DNA of 26,221 bases, taken from CAZONC01 sp964581305. GTDB taxonomy: Archaea > Aenigmatarchaeota > Aenigmatarchaeia > CG10238-14 > SCSR01. A program made the position numbers and the translations under genes. Under the pieces are notes generated by a model, which was not told where the DNA came from, did not search any database, and saw only the letters and a list, made by a program, of their open reading frames with translations. Below, piece by piece: positions 15,536-23,429 of this stretch (positions within the stretch are counted from its first letter, which is position 1; every line of letters starts with the position of its first letter). The DNA is taken from positions 1-26,221 of the forward strand of contig CAZONC010000007.1 of NCBI GenBank assembly GCA_964581305.1, in the 5' to 3' direction.

Positions 15536-15537
15536 CT

Positions 15538-16953
15538 ATGGTATTAAGGGTTTTCAATACACTGACAAAGAAGAAAGAGGTCTTCAAACCAATAAGGAAA
15601 AAGGAAGTAAGAATGTATACATGTGGTCCGACAGTATATGCCATTCCTCATATAGGTAATTATAGAAGTTTTATAGTTGCAGATGTTATTCGACGTTATC
15701 TTGAGTTTTTGGGGTACAAAGTTAAACATGTTATGAATATTACTGATATAGATGATAAAACCATTAGGGACTCGGCAAAAGAAGGCTTAAGCTTAAAGGA
15801 GTTTACACGAAAATATGAGAAATTTTTCTTTGACGGCTTGAAGATTTTAAACATAAAAAAAGCATTCAAATATCCACGTGCCACCGAGCATGTTAAAGAT
15901 ATGATAAAAATTGTGCGAGCGCTAATTAGAAAAGGATATGCGTATGTTGCATCGGATGGTGTTTATTATAGTATATCTAAATTCAAAGATTATGGTAAAC
16001 TTTCTGGAATTGATTTAAGTAAAATTAAAGTTGGCGCACGTGTTAGTGTCGATGAATATGCAAAGGAGTCGCCGCAAGATTTTGCGTTAATGAAAAAATC
16101 TACAACCGAAGAAATAAAACGCGGTATTTATTATTCAACGGAATGGGGTAAAATGAGGCCTGGATGGCACATTGAATGTTCGGCCATGTCAATGAAATAT
16201 CTGGGAAAAACTTTTGATATTCATACAGGGGGTATTGATTTAATTTTTCCACATCATGAAAATGAGATTGCACAATCCGAAGCATACACAGGAAAAAAAT
16301 TTGTAAATTATTGGCTACACAATGAATATCTTTTTGTTAATGGTCAAAAAATGAGCAAGTCGCTCGGAAACATAATTACAATTTATGATGTGATTAAAAA
16401 ATATGATCCAGAAGTTCTCAGATATGCATATTTATCTACGCATTATAGAGATAGGTTAAATTATACCGAAGAATTTATGGCAAATGCGAAAAGAAATTAT
16501 GAAAAATTGAAAGAAACTTTTGATAACTTAAATTTCATGCTTAAGCATACAAAATTTAAGAAAGAAAAAGATGAAGAATTTCTGGAAAAATTGAAAAAAA
16601 TAAAAGAAGAATTTGTTTCAGCCATGGATGACGATTTCAATACAGTTTTAGCACTAAGAGTTTTTCACAAACTTGCAAAAGAGATAAACAAATATATAAG
16701 AAAAGAGAGAGGGAAAAATGAATTGACTGCGGCATTAAAATTATTTAATCAATTTGCTGAGATTCTTGGGCTTAAATTTAAAAAAACAGAAGAAATTATA
16801 CCAGCAGATGTCAAAGATCTTGTTCAAAAAAGAGAGGAAGCAAGAAAAAAAGGCGATTGGGAAGTAGCAGATAAAATACGAGAAAAAATAAAGGAGTTGG
16901 GTTATATGATTGAGGATACACCGGCCGGGCCACGTATAAAGAAAATAAAGTGA
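15538..16953 (+). CDS. cysS: Cysteinyl-tRNA synthetase
   Basis: Class I synthetase that charges tRNA-Cys. The 471-residue protein has TCGPTVY with zinc ligand C29, the HIGH-type motif PHIGN (38-41), WHIECSAMS with C214, FPHHENEIAQSEA with H239 and E243 (the remaining zinc ligands), and GQKMSKSLGN (KMSKS 271-275). The C-terminal half is the helical bundle and anticodon-binding region, ending GYMIEDTPAGPRIKK, a usual CysRS ending. Start at ATG 15538, two bases after the tRNA-Cys 3' end; an upstream in-frame ATG at 15472 lies inside the tRNA and is rejected. There is no room for a Shine-Dalgarno outside the tRNA, so tRNA 3' processing would leave an almost leaderless mRNA. Its stop overlaps the region where the desulfurase gene begins. 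Confidence 0.97.
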   Translation: MVLRVFNTLTKKKEVFKPIRKKEVRMYTCGPTVYAIPHIGNYRSFIVADVIRRYLEFLGYKVKHVMNITDIDDKTIRDSAKEGLSLKEFTRKYEKFFFDGLKILNIKKAFKYPRATEHVKDMIKIVRALIRKGYAYVASDGVYYSISKFKDYGKLSGIDLSKIKVGARVSVDEYAKESPQDFALMKKSTTEEIKRGIYYSTEWGKMRPGWHIECSAMSMKYLGKTFDIHTGGIDLIFPHHENEIAQSEAYTGKKFVNYWLHNEYLFVNGQKMSKSLGNIITIYDVIKKYDPEVLRYAYLSTHYRDRLNYTEEFMANAKRNYEKLKETFDNLNFMLKHTKFKKEKDEEFLEKLKKIKEEFVSAMDDDFNTVLALRVFHKLAKEINKYIRKERGKNELTAALKLFNQFAEILGLKFKKTEEIIPADVKDLVQKREEARKKGDWEVADKIREKIKELGYMIEDTPAGPRIKKIK

Positions 16954-16958
16954 GAAAA

Positions 16959-18119
16959 ATGAGGAAAATTTACATGGATTATGCAGCAACTACACCTGTG
17001 GATCCGAGAGTAGTAAAAGCAATGTTACCATATTTTACAAAAAAATTTGGAAATACTATGAGTTTGCATTCATTCGGCTTAGAAGCAAAAAAAGCATTGG
17101 AAAATTCAAGAGAAATTATTGCCAATCTAATGAATGCTAGTCCGGAGGAAGTAATTTTTACTAGTTCTGCAACTGAAGCAAACAATCAAGCTTTAAAAGG
17201 AATTGCTTTTGCAAATAGAAAAAAAGGTAAACATATAATTGTTTCAAAGATTGAACACCATTGTATTCTAGAATCTGCACGTTGGCTAGAAAGACAAGGA
17301 TTTGAAGTTACTTATTTGCCAGTTGATAGGTATGGTCTAGTTGATTTAGGCCAATTAGAGGATGCCATACGAAAAGATACAATTTTAGTTTCCATAATGC
17401 ATGCAAATAATGAAATTGGTACAATTGAACCAATTAAAGAAATAGGAAAAATTTGCTCTAAACATGGCGTTTATTTTCATACAGATGCTGCTCAGAGTTA
17501 TGGAAAAATACCAATTGATGTAAAAAAGATGAATATAGATTTACTTTCTGCATCTTCACATAAAATGTACGGACCGAAGGGTGCTGCTTGCTTATATATA
17601 AAAAAAGATGTGAAAATTGAGCCTTTGCTACATGGTGGTGGACATGAATTTGGTCTACGCTCTTCCACTGTAAACGTTGCGGCTATTGTTGGTTTTGCTA
17701 AAGCTGCTGCTATTTGCAAAAAAGTTATGGTAAAAGAAGCTAAAAGATTAACAAAACTGAGAGATAGACTAATAAAAGGTTGCTTAAAAATTGAGAATTG
17801 CCATTTAAATGGGCATCCTACTAAACGATTGCCGAACAATGCAAACTTTTGGTTTGCTTTTATTGAAGGTGAGAGCTTAGTTACAGAATTAAACAGATAT
17901 GGTATAGCTGCCTCCACTGGCAGTGCATGTTCCACGGAAAGTTTAGAACCAAGTCATGTTTTGCTTGCAATTGGACTTAAGCCGCATGAAGCACATGGAA
18001 GTTTAAGACTGAGCATTGGTAGATGGACAGAAAAAAAAGAAATTGATTATGTGTTAAAAGTTTTGCCAGAGGCTGTGGAGAGATTGAGAAAAATTTCTCC
18101 TTATAAGAAGGGATGGTGA
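16959..18119 (+). CDS. iscS: Cysteine desulfurase (IscS/NifS class I)
   Basis: PLP enzyme that removes sulfur from cysteine and passes it as persulfide to IscU and other acceptors. The 386-residue protein starts MRKIYMDYAATTPVDPRV, the classic N-terminus. FTSSATEANN binds PLP phosphate, IEHHCIL supplies the catalytic His region (100/101), HTDAAQS gives D176 and Q179, SSHKMYGPKG gives PLP lysine K202, and ASTGSACSTESLEPSHVL holds the sulfur-accepting C324. The stretch usually HGGGQE reads HGGGHE here. Start at ATG 16959; an in-frame GTG at 16950 would overlap cysS by 4 nt and add 3 residues. Followed 1 nt later by iscU, the usual partner. Confidence 0.96.
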   Translation: MRKIYMDYAATTPVDPRVVKAMLPYFTKKFGNTMSLHSFGLEAKKALENSREIIANLMNASPEEVIFTSSATEANNQALKGIAFANRKKGKHIIVSKIEHHCILESARWLERQGFEVTYLPVDRYGLVDLGQLEDAIRKDTILVSIMHANNEIGTIEPIKEIGKICSKHGVYFHTDAAQSYGKIPIDVKKMNIDLLSASSHKMYGPKGAACLYIKKDVKIEPLLHGGGHEFGLRSSTVNVAAIVGFAKAAAICKKVMVKEAKRLTKLRDRLIKGCLKIENCHLNGHPTKRLPNNANFWFAFIEGESLVTELNRYGIAASTGSACSTESLEPSHVLLAIGLKPHEAHGSLRLSIGRWTEKKEIDYVLKVLPEAVERLRKISPYKKGW

Positions 18120-18120
18120 A

Positions 18121-18627
18121 ATGGAACTATACTATTCGAAAGAAATAATGAAACATTTTCGCAATCCAAAAAACCTGGGAAAAATGAAAAATCCAGATGC
18201 GGTTGGTGAAGCAGGAAATCTGCTTTGCGGCGATGTAATGCGAATTTATCTAAAAATTAAGGAAAAAAATGGAAAAAAAATAATTTCAGATATAAAAGGC
18301 GAGGTTTTTGGTTGCGTTGTTGCTATTGCTAATACGAGTGTATTAACAACCATGGTCAAGGGAAAATCCTTGGAGGATGCGGTGAAAATTGATAAAATGC
18401 AACTTATAGAAAAATTGGGTGGGGTAAAAAAAATCCCTCCAACTAAACTTCACTGCTCAATTTTGGCTGTAGATGCGCTACGCGAAGCTATTTACAACTA
18501 CTATTTGAAAAATAAGTTGAAAATACCAAAGGAATTGGAGCAGGAACATAAAAGAATTCAAAATGTATTGAAAATGATTGAAAGAAGATATAAGAAGTAT
18601 AATCTCTATAATTTTGGTTTAAAATAG
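18121..18627 (+). CDS. iscU: Iron-sulfur cluster scaffold IscU/NifU N-domain
   Basis: Scaffold on which 2Fe-2S or 4Fe-4S clusters are built from IscS-derived sulfur. The 168-residue protein keeps all three ligand cysteines: LLCGDVM (C36, with D38), VFGCVVAIAN (C65) and KLHCSILAVDAL (C112, with H111). The region usually GCGSAIASSS reads GCVVAIANTS, a mild divergence. A charged helical tail of about 35 residues (after 130) extends beyond the usual domain end. GGTGA lies just before the ATG (18114-18119), a fair Shine-Dalgarno. It closes the cysteine operon. The last 22 nt overlap the convergent RuBisCO gene's 3' end. Confidence 0.95.
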   Translation: MELYYSKEIMKHFRNPKNLGKMKNPDAVGEAGNLLCGDVMRIYLKIKEKNGKKIISDIKGEVFGCVVAIANTSVLTTMVKGKSLEDAVKIDKMQLIEKLGGVKKIPPTKLHCSILAVDALREAIYNYYLKNKLKIPKELEQEHKRIQNVLKMIERRYKKYNLYNFGLK

Positions 18628-19934
18628 CCCCAATGCTCCAGCGCTCTTTTAAGTTCTTTGTGTGTTTTGGCGTATTTTGCAAGTGGTATTCCATTCATAA
18701 CAGCATCTAGCGCTTGCCTCACGGCAATTGTACCAGCTCGGCTACCATCAGGATGGCCATGTATGCCACCACCAAACTGCAAGCCAATTTCATTGCCAAA
18801 TATTTTTATGGCTTCCGGAATAAGTCCTGGATGTAAGCCGCCAGAAGAAATGGCAAGAACTGGTTTTATATTGTACCAATTTTGCTCAAAAATTCTTTCT
18901 TTTATATCGAGAAATTCTTTAAATGCTGGTATAGAAGTGTCTTTAATTCCTTTTGTTAATTTTGTCTCAAGAACTTCTTGACTGGCTTTAACTTCTGCTA
19001 GCTCACCGTGCATCTTACCAACAACTGTTCCTATATGAAGTTGATCACCACCTGCTAATCTAACAAGTTTAGCAACAACGACCATTGAAATGCCGTGAAA
19101 TGGGTTTCGCGTAAAGGCTGCGTGCATGCAACGATGTACATGAATCGGAACCTTTATCGCTTCCCTCAGTTCTTTCAGAGCAGAAAAACCACAAGTTATA
19201 ACATCCATCATAACAGCATTAGCACCCATTGCAATAAGCTTTTCCGCTCTTTCAATCATTTTTGAGGTATCATGCGTAACATTTACAGTATAAAGCACTG
19301 TTTTACCAGTTTCACTTTTTGCTTTATCAAGTGCGCACATCATTTTGCTTAATCGCTCTTCGATTGGACATATTTTTCTTTGATCAGTAAGCGTTTCATC
19401 ATCTTTTATATGATCTATACCTCCAACTGCAACCTCATAACCGACTTTTGCAGTGGCACTTGGGCTTAGACCAACTTTTGGTTTTATTATGGTTCCAATG
19501 TGCGGTCGTCGATTTTTTGTTGTGCCAACAATTTTTCTTATACCTTCCAGGCCGAATCTTGGTCCTTTAAAACTTTTAATATATTTCTTTGGAAGTCTTA
19601 TATCCAGAAGCCTACAGTTTTTAACTGCCTTTAGACCGAAAAGATTTCCAGCTACAACTGATAGTAGCTGGGGGATGTTTCCTGGCTCAAATAATTCAAT
19701 AGGAAAGGCTATCATCGCATAATTCTTTTTCACATCAACAACTTTACCAGCAAATCTCTTCACGCGTTTATTTTCGGTCATTACACGGGTCCATGTGCCA
19801 ATGCTACTTTCAGCTGCTATAGCTGCAGCGATATCTGTTGGTGTATAGCCTCTAGCACCTTCTACATAGTAATAACCTACTATCCAATCTTCAAGATCAA
19901 TTTTTTCACCAAGCGCAAAAAAGTCGTTTAACAT
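18606..19934 (-). CDS. rbcL: Form III ribulose-1,5-bisphosphate carboxylase/oxygenase large chain
   Basis: Fixes CO2 onto ribulose bisphosphate; in archaea with form III enzymes the substrate usually derives from AMP or nucleoside breakdown. The 442-residue chain keeps every active-site residue I can check: E42, T47-W48, N97, K151 and K153 (KPKVGLS), carbamylated K177 with D179 and E180 (HIKDDET), H267 and R268, H300, K307 (GTVVGKM), S364-GG, and GGG 388-390. Loop 6 reads TVVGKM, as in Methanocaldococcus-type form III, rather than the TAGAGKLEG I recall from Thermococcus. Gene has its own leaderless-type promoter: CTTTTATTTATAG about 30 nt upstream of 19934. AMP phosphorylase and ribose-1,5-bisphosphate isomerase are not in view. 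Subtype is inferred. Confidence 0.95.
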   Translation of the reverse strand: MLNDFFALGEKIDLEDWIVGYYYVEGARGYTPTDIAAAIAAESSIGTWTRVMTENKRVKRFAGKVVDVKKNYAMIAFPIELFEPGNIPQLLSVVAGNLFGLKAVKNCRLLDIRLPKKYIKSFKGPRFGLEGIRKIVGTTKNRRPHIGTIIKPKVGLSPSATAKVGYEVAVGGIDHIKDDETLTDQRKICPIEERLSKMMCALDKAKSETGKTVLYTVNVTHDTSKMIERAEKLIAMGANAVMMDVITCGFSALKELREAIKVPIHVHRCMHAAFTRNPFHGISMVVVAKLVRLAGGDQLHIGTVVGKMHGELAEVKASQEVLETKLTKGIKDTSIPAFKEFLDIKERIFEQNWYNIKPVLAISSGGLHPGLIPEAIKIFGNEIGLQFGGGIHGHPDGSRAGTIAVRQALDAVMNGIPLAKYAKTHKELKRALEHWGYFKPKL

Positions 19935-20090
19935 CGCGACACTTTATCGACTATTTGCTATAAATAAAAGTAATAAATCCATTATATATATTGACTTCAA
20001 ATCCGATGAAGATTGAAGGGCGGAATGATCAATGAGTAAAGCCTGAAAACAGAGGAGAAGAAATAAGGAAAAAAAGTAAAATATATATAT
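19935..20090. promoter_or_regulatory. Divergent promoter and long leader between RuBisCO and the protease
   Basis: On the minus strand CTTTTATTTATAG (19958-19970) is a TATA element for RuBisCO. On the plus strand TTATATATATT (19982-19992) predicts a start near 20010 and a leader of about 80 nt before the ATG at 20091. The leader contains AGAGGAG (20051-20057), too far from the ATG to be its Shine-Dalgarno, and a purine-rich run. No gene is visible. Confidence 0.4.
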
Positions 20091-23000
20091 ATGAAATTGA
20101 TTTTTCTCACTATAGTTATTTTGTCTGTAATTATTTTAGTTACTGAAAGTACAGGAAGGTCTACTTATTTAGCAAAAATAAATACAGAGCTGATTAAAGA
20201 AATGGGTAGGGATAAAGAAATCGAAGTAATTGTTTTAATAAATAAGTCGAAATATAAAGAAGCAGATATAACTCAACTTGGAAAAATCAAACATCATTAT
20301 AACATAATTCCTGCTATAGCAATGAAAATTCCATCTAATAAGCTGTTTTCACTTGCAGAAAAAGAATATGTTATACGAATTGAACCATCAGTTAAAGTTA
20401 AAACATTTTTACAAGAGAGTACACAAATAATAAATGCAACTTCGCTTTGGAATGTACAAATTGGTGGAATAAATATAACTGGGGAAAATGTTACTGTTTG
20501 CATACTTGATACGGGTGTAAACTATAGCCACCCTGATCTAGGTGGTTGTTTTGGAAACGGTTGCAAAGTGGTTGGAGGTTATGACTTTGTTAATAATGAT
20601 ACCGATCCGATGGATGATCATTGGCATGGCACGCATGTTGCTGGAATTGTTGCTGCAAATGGTAATATAAAAGGCGTAGCACCTGATGCAAAAATAGTTG
20701 CCATAAAAGTTTTGGACGAATACGGATACGGATCCTTTGCAGATGTAATTGCAGGAATTGATTGGTGTGTTAGTAATGCAAATATCTATAATATATCAGT
20801 TATCAGTATGAGCTTAGGTACTAGCAGTTTATATTCTGATTACTGTGATAGCATTTTTTCTTCGCTGAGCGAATCTGTAAATGCATCAGTTGAAGCTAAT
20901 ATTACTGTTGTAGCTGCCGCCGGTAATGATTATAATATAACACATATAGCAGCTCCAGCATGTTTAAAAAATGTTATTGCTGTTGGATCTACAGAAAAAA
21001 ATGATACTGTTTCGGATTTTTCTAATCGAAATAATATAACAGATTTGCTAGCACCTGGATCGAATATAACCTCTACATGGATTGGAGGTGGTTATATCGA
21101 CGCTTCAGGGACTTCTATGGCAACCCCACATGTATCCGGTGCGCTTGCTTTGTTATATCAGGTATACAAACTCTATCATAATACAACACCAAGTCCAGCA
21201 TATTTATTGGAAACTTTAAAAAATACAGGGAAAAAAATAAATGATACGGGTGGTTCTAATCTTAATTTTAGTAGAATAGATGTGTATGCTGCTGCATCAG
21301 GCTTTTTGGATACTGTTGCGCCGCAAGTAATTATAAATGCACCTGCAAATAACACATGGACAAATAATAATACACTTAGTATCAATTTCACCATTATAGA
21401 CAATTTTGATTACGAGATAAACTATACGCTTTTCGTTAACGACTTAGAAAATAAAACTGGAGTAGCAATAAATAATACCCCAACTATTGTAACGTTAGAT
21501 TGGCTTGATGATGGTCAATATCGACTTATAATTCAAGGAACCGACCGCACAAATAATAAGGCCAATTCGACCGCAATTTATATTAACATAGATACTGTTG
21601 CTCCACAGTGGTCTAATCAATCTGTTATTGACACTATGGAAAGAGGGGATGAAGTTAATTTATCCGCATTCTGGACTGACGATAAAATTTTATCATCTGC
21701 AGTTTTATTAACGAATGAAACTGGGAGATGGAATAATATATCAATACAAAACTTATCAGGAAATTCTGCTTGGTCCAATTTCACTTGGAATAGTTCTTCT
21801 TTTTCTAATGGAACAGTTATTTCCTGGAAAATTTGTGCAAGTGATATGGCAAGTAATGAAAACTGTACAGACGAATCTTATTTTACAGTTGTGGATACAA
21901 AAGGTCCCATCTATTTCAATATAAAAAGTACTACTGACGCTGTATATGGCAAAACGTATCAATTCAATATAACTTTATTCGATTACTCTGGTATATCTGA
22001 TGTTATATTTGAATGGAATAATGCAAATAATTTCACTGTTACAAATTATAGAGAAATCGATAATTATACAAAAGAATATTACCTCAGCCTATCAGATTTA
22101 GCAGCAGGAAATTACACATACAAATGGTATATGAATGATACACTCAATAACTGGAATTCCACAGAACAATTACGATATACAATATCCAAAGCGCCTAGTC
22201 ATACAAAACTCTTTCTAAACGGAACTGAAGGAAATAAAACATATACAATTGGCGAAATAATTAATATAACTGCTACTACAGATGTTATAAGTGAAAATGT
22301 TACAATTAATATTCCAATAATAGAAATTTCAGAAAGCGGTCCTTCGCCATTAACATATTTGCTCAATAGTTCTGTGCTTAATGAGTCATCTGTTTATAAT
22401 ATTACTGCATATACAAAGGAAAGCGAAAATTATACCTATAGTGAGGTAACATATTTTATTGGCATATGTCCAATTTGTCCGCAACCATCATCGTGGTCAT
22501 CTTGCTCTAACGGGCAACAATCTAGAACAACTTATTATTGTAATGAAACGTCAAACTATACATGCCAAGCAACAATAGAAACAAGGTCATGTCCAACCCC
22601 AGGTACCGGTATATCTTATACACCAGTCTATACACCACCCCAACCAATAGTTGAAATCAGCAACGGTCAAGCTAATATTGTTATACCAACAATTGATGCA
22701 GGAACTATGACAAGTATCATTTTAAATGAAACATTTGCCATTCGCAATATTTCAATTGTTACTAACGCAAGTGTAAAAAATGCACAAATCACTATTTCTC
22801 AAATTTCCAGGCCATTAGACGTACCAAAACCACAAGGTACGGAATATCTGTACCTGGAAATAAATAAACAAAATTTAACTGACATCACTATTGTAAGATT
22901 TCGTTTTGCTGTTAATAAATCATGGGTGGAGGCTAATAACATAAATGAAAGTACTATTACTCTATGGAGATATGAAAATGGCTGGAATAGATTAGAAACA

Positions 23001-23345
23001 ACAAAAATTTCTGGAGATGCAAATGAAATAATATATGAGAGTATTTTTTACAATTTTTCTTTATACGCAATCACTGGCCAGGAAAAAATGTGTCCTATGT
23101 GTCCAGAACCAAGCAATTGGTCGGAATGCATTAACGGTCTAAGATGGCGAGTAAGTTATCAATGTGATGCCACAACCAATTATACGTGTGTAGAATATAA
23201 TGAAATAGAACAATGCATGGTAAAAAAAGAAAATAGAACCATACTCATTGTAACTGCGATAATTCTCATTGTAATTTTTGGCGTGTTGATTTATTATAAA
23301 TTCAAACGGGCCTGGAGGGATTTGAACCCTCGACCTTCGACTTAG
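20091..23345 (+). CDS. Surface subtilisin-like (S8) serine protease with PGF-pre-PGF-like domain
   Basis: The 1084-residue protein has a signal peptide (about 1-22), an I9-like propeptide (about 25-105) and an S8 catalytic domain. Catalytic residues: D140 (ILDTGVNYSHPDL), H179 (WHGTHVAGI), N279 (AAAGNDYN) and S342 (GTSMATPHVSG). Three Ig-like modules each open with a DTxxP motif (about 409, 503, 602). A Cys module CPICPQPSSWSSC (about 791-835) precedes a region ending FAVNKSWVEANNINESTITLWRY, like archaeal PGF-pre-PGF domains (about 850-995). A second Cys module CPMCPEPSNWSEC follows (about 998-1042), then a membrane helix (about 1050-1070) and a basic tail. N-x-S/T sequons are abundant. The last residues (RAWRDLNPRPST) are read antisense through tRNA-Arg. 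Probably membrane-anchored, outward-facing; substrate unknown. Confidence 0.9.
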   Translation: MKLIFLTIVILSVIILVTESTGRSTYLAKINTELIKEMGRDKEIEVIVLINKSKYKEADITQLGKIKHHYNIIPAIAMKIPSNKLFSLAEKEYVIRIEPSVKVKTFLQESTQIINATSLWNVQIGGINITGENVTVCILDTGVNYSHPDLGGCFGNGCKVVGGYDFVNNDTDPMDDHWHGTHVAGIVAANGNIKGVAPDAKIVAIKVLDEYGYGSFADVIAGIDWCVSNANIYNISVISMSLGTSSLYSDYCDSIFSSLSESVNASVEANITVVAAAGNDYNITHIAAPACLKNVIAVGSTEKNDTVSDFSNRNNITDLLAPGSNITSTWIGGGYIDASGTSMATPHVSGALALLYQVYKLYHNTTPSPAYLLETLKNTGKKINDTGGSNLNFSRIDVYAAASGFLDTVAPQVIINAPANNTWTNNNTLSINFTIIDNFDYEINYTLFVNDLENKTGVAINNTPTIVTLDWLDDGQYRLIIQGTDRTNNKANSTAIYINIDTVAPQWSNQSVIDTMERGDEVNLSAFWTDDKILSSAVLLTNETGRWNNISIQNLSGNSAWSNFTWNSSSFSNGTVISWKICASDMASNENCTDESYFTVVDTKGPIYFNIKSTTDAVYGKTYQFNITLFDYSGISDVIFEWNNANNFTVTNYREIDNYTKEYYLSLSDLAAGNYTYKWYMNDTLNNWNSTEQLRYTISKAPSHTKLFLNGTEGNKTYTIGEIINITATTDVISENVTINIPIIEISESGPSPLTYLLNSSVLNESSVYNITAYTKESENYTYSEVTYFIGICPICPQPSSWSSCSNGQQSRTTYYCNETSNYTCQATIETRSCPTPGTGISYTPVYTPPQPIVEISNGQANIVIPTIDAGTMTSIILNETFAIRNISIVTNASVKNAQITISQISRPLDVPKPQGTEYLYLEINKQNLTDITIVRFRFAVNKSWVEANNINESTITLWRYENGWNRLETTKISGDANEIIYESIFYNFSLYAITGQEKMCPMCPEPSNWSECINGLRWRVSYQCDATTNYTCVEYNEIEQCMVKKENRTILIVTAIILIVIFGVLIYYKFKRAWRDLNPRPST

Positions 23346-23392
23346 GAGGTCGCTGCTCTTTTTGGTTACAATCCAAGCTGAGCTACAGGCCC
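23307..23392 (-). tRNA. tRNA-Arg (CCU) with an oversized, hairpin-forming D loop
   Basis: Read on the minus strand: acceptor GGGCCTG (23392-23386) pairs with CAGGCCC (23314-23308), discriminator G (23307). D stem GCTC/GAGC (23383-23380, 23358-23355). Anticodon stem GCGAC/GTCGA with a G-A mismatch at the 27-43 pair, loop CTCCTAA, anticodon CCT (Arg). Variable loop AGGTC. T arm GAGGG-TTCAAAT-CCCTC. CCA not encoded. Total 86 nt instead of about 74-75. All the excess is in the D loop (23359-23379, 21 nt), where TTGG and CCAA form a 4-bp hairpin; a short intron of about 12 nt is one explanation. A TATA element (about 23413-23425) lies about 27 nt upstream. Confidence 0.93.
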
Positions 23393-23429
23393 AAGCTAAT
23401 AATTTATTCTCTCAATATAAAAAATAATT
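23393..23429. promoter_or_regulatory. Divergent promoter for tRNA-Arg and the M29 peptidase
   Basis: The 37-bp gap carries a minus-strand TATA element (ATTTTTTATATTG, 23413-23425) centred about 27 nt before the tRNA 5' end. A plus-strand A/T element (CTAATAATTTATT, about 23396-23408) lies about 26 nt before the ATG at 23430, consistent with a leaderless mRNA. Confidence 0.45.

Noticed and set aside
15472..15537. Extended start of cysS inside tRNA-Cys
   Set aside because: The 22 residues are translated tRNA sequence (ending GSNPAPSS), a known artefact type. CysRS homologues begin at about the ATG at 15538.
17498..17935. 145-codon minus-strand frame opposite iscS
   Set aside because: It lies wholly within the highly conserved iscS and shows no family features; an antisense shadow.
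20003..20046. Possible C/D box sRNA in the protease leader (CCGATGA as C box, ATGATCA as C', CTGA as D box)
   Set aside because: The C box matches only 5 of 7 positions, the only D' candidate (TTGA) is 3 nt from the C box, leaving no guide, and there is no terminal stem. Better explained as leader sequence.
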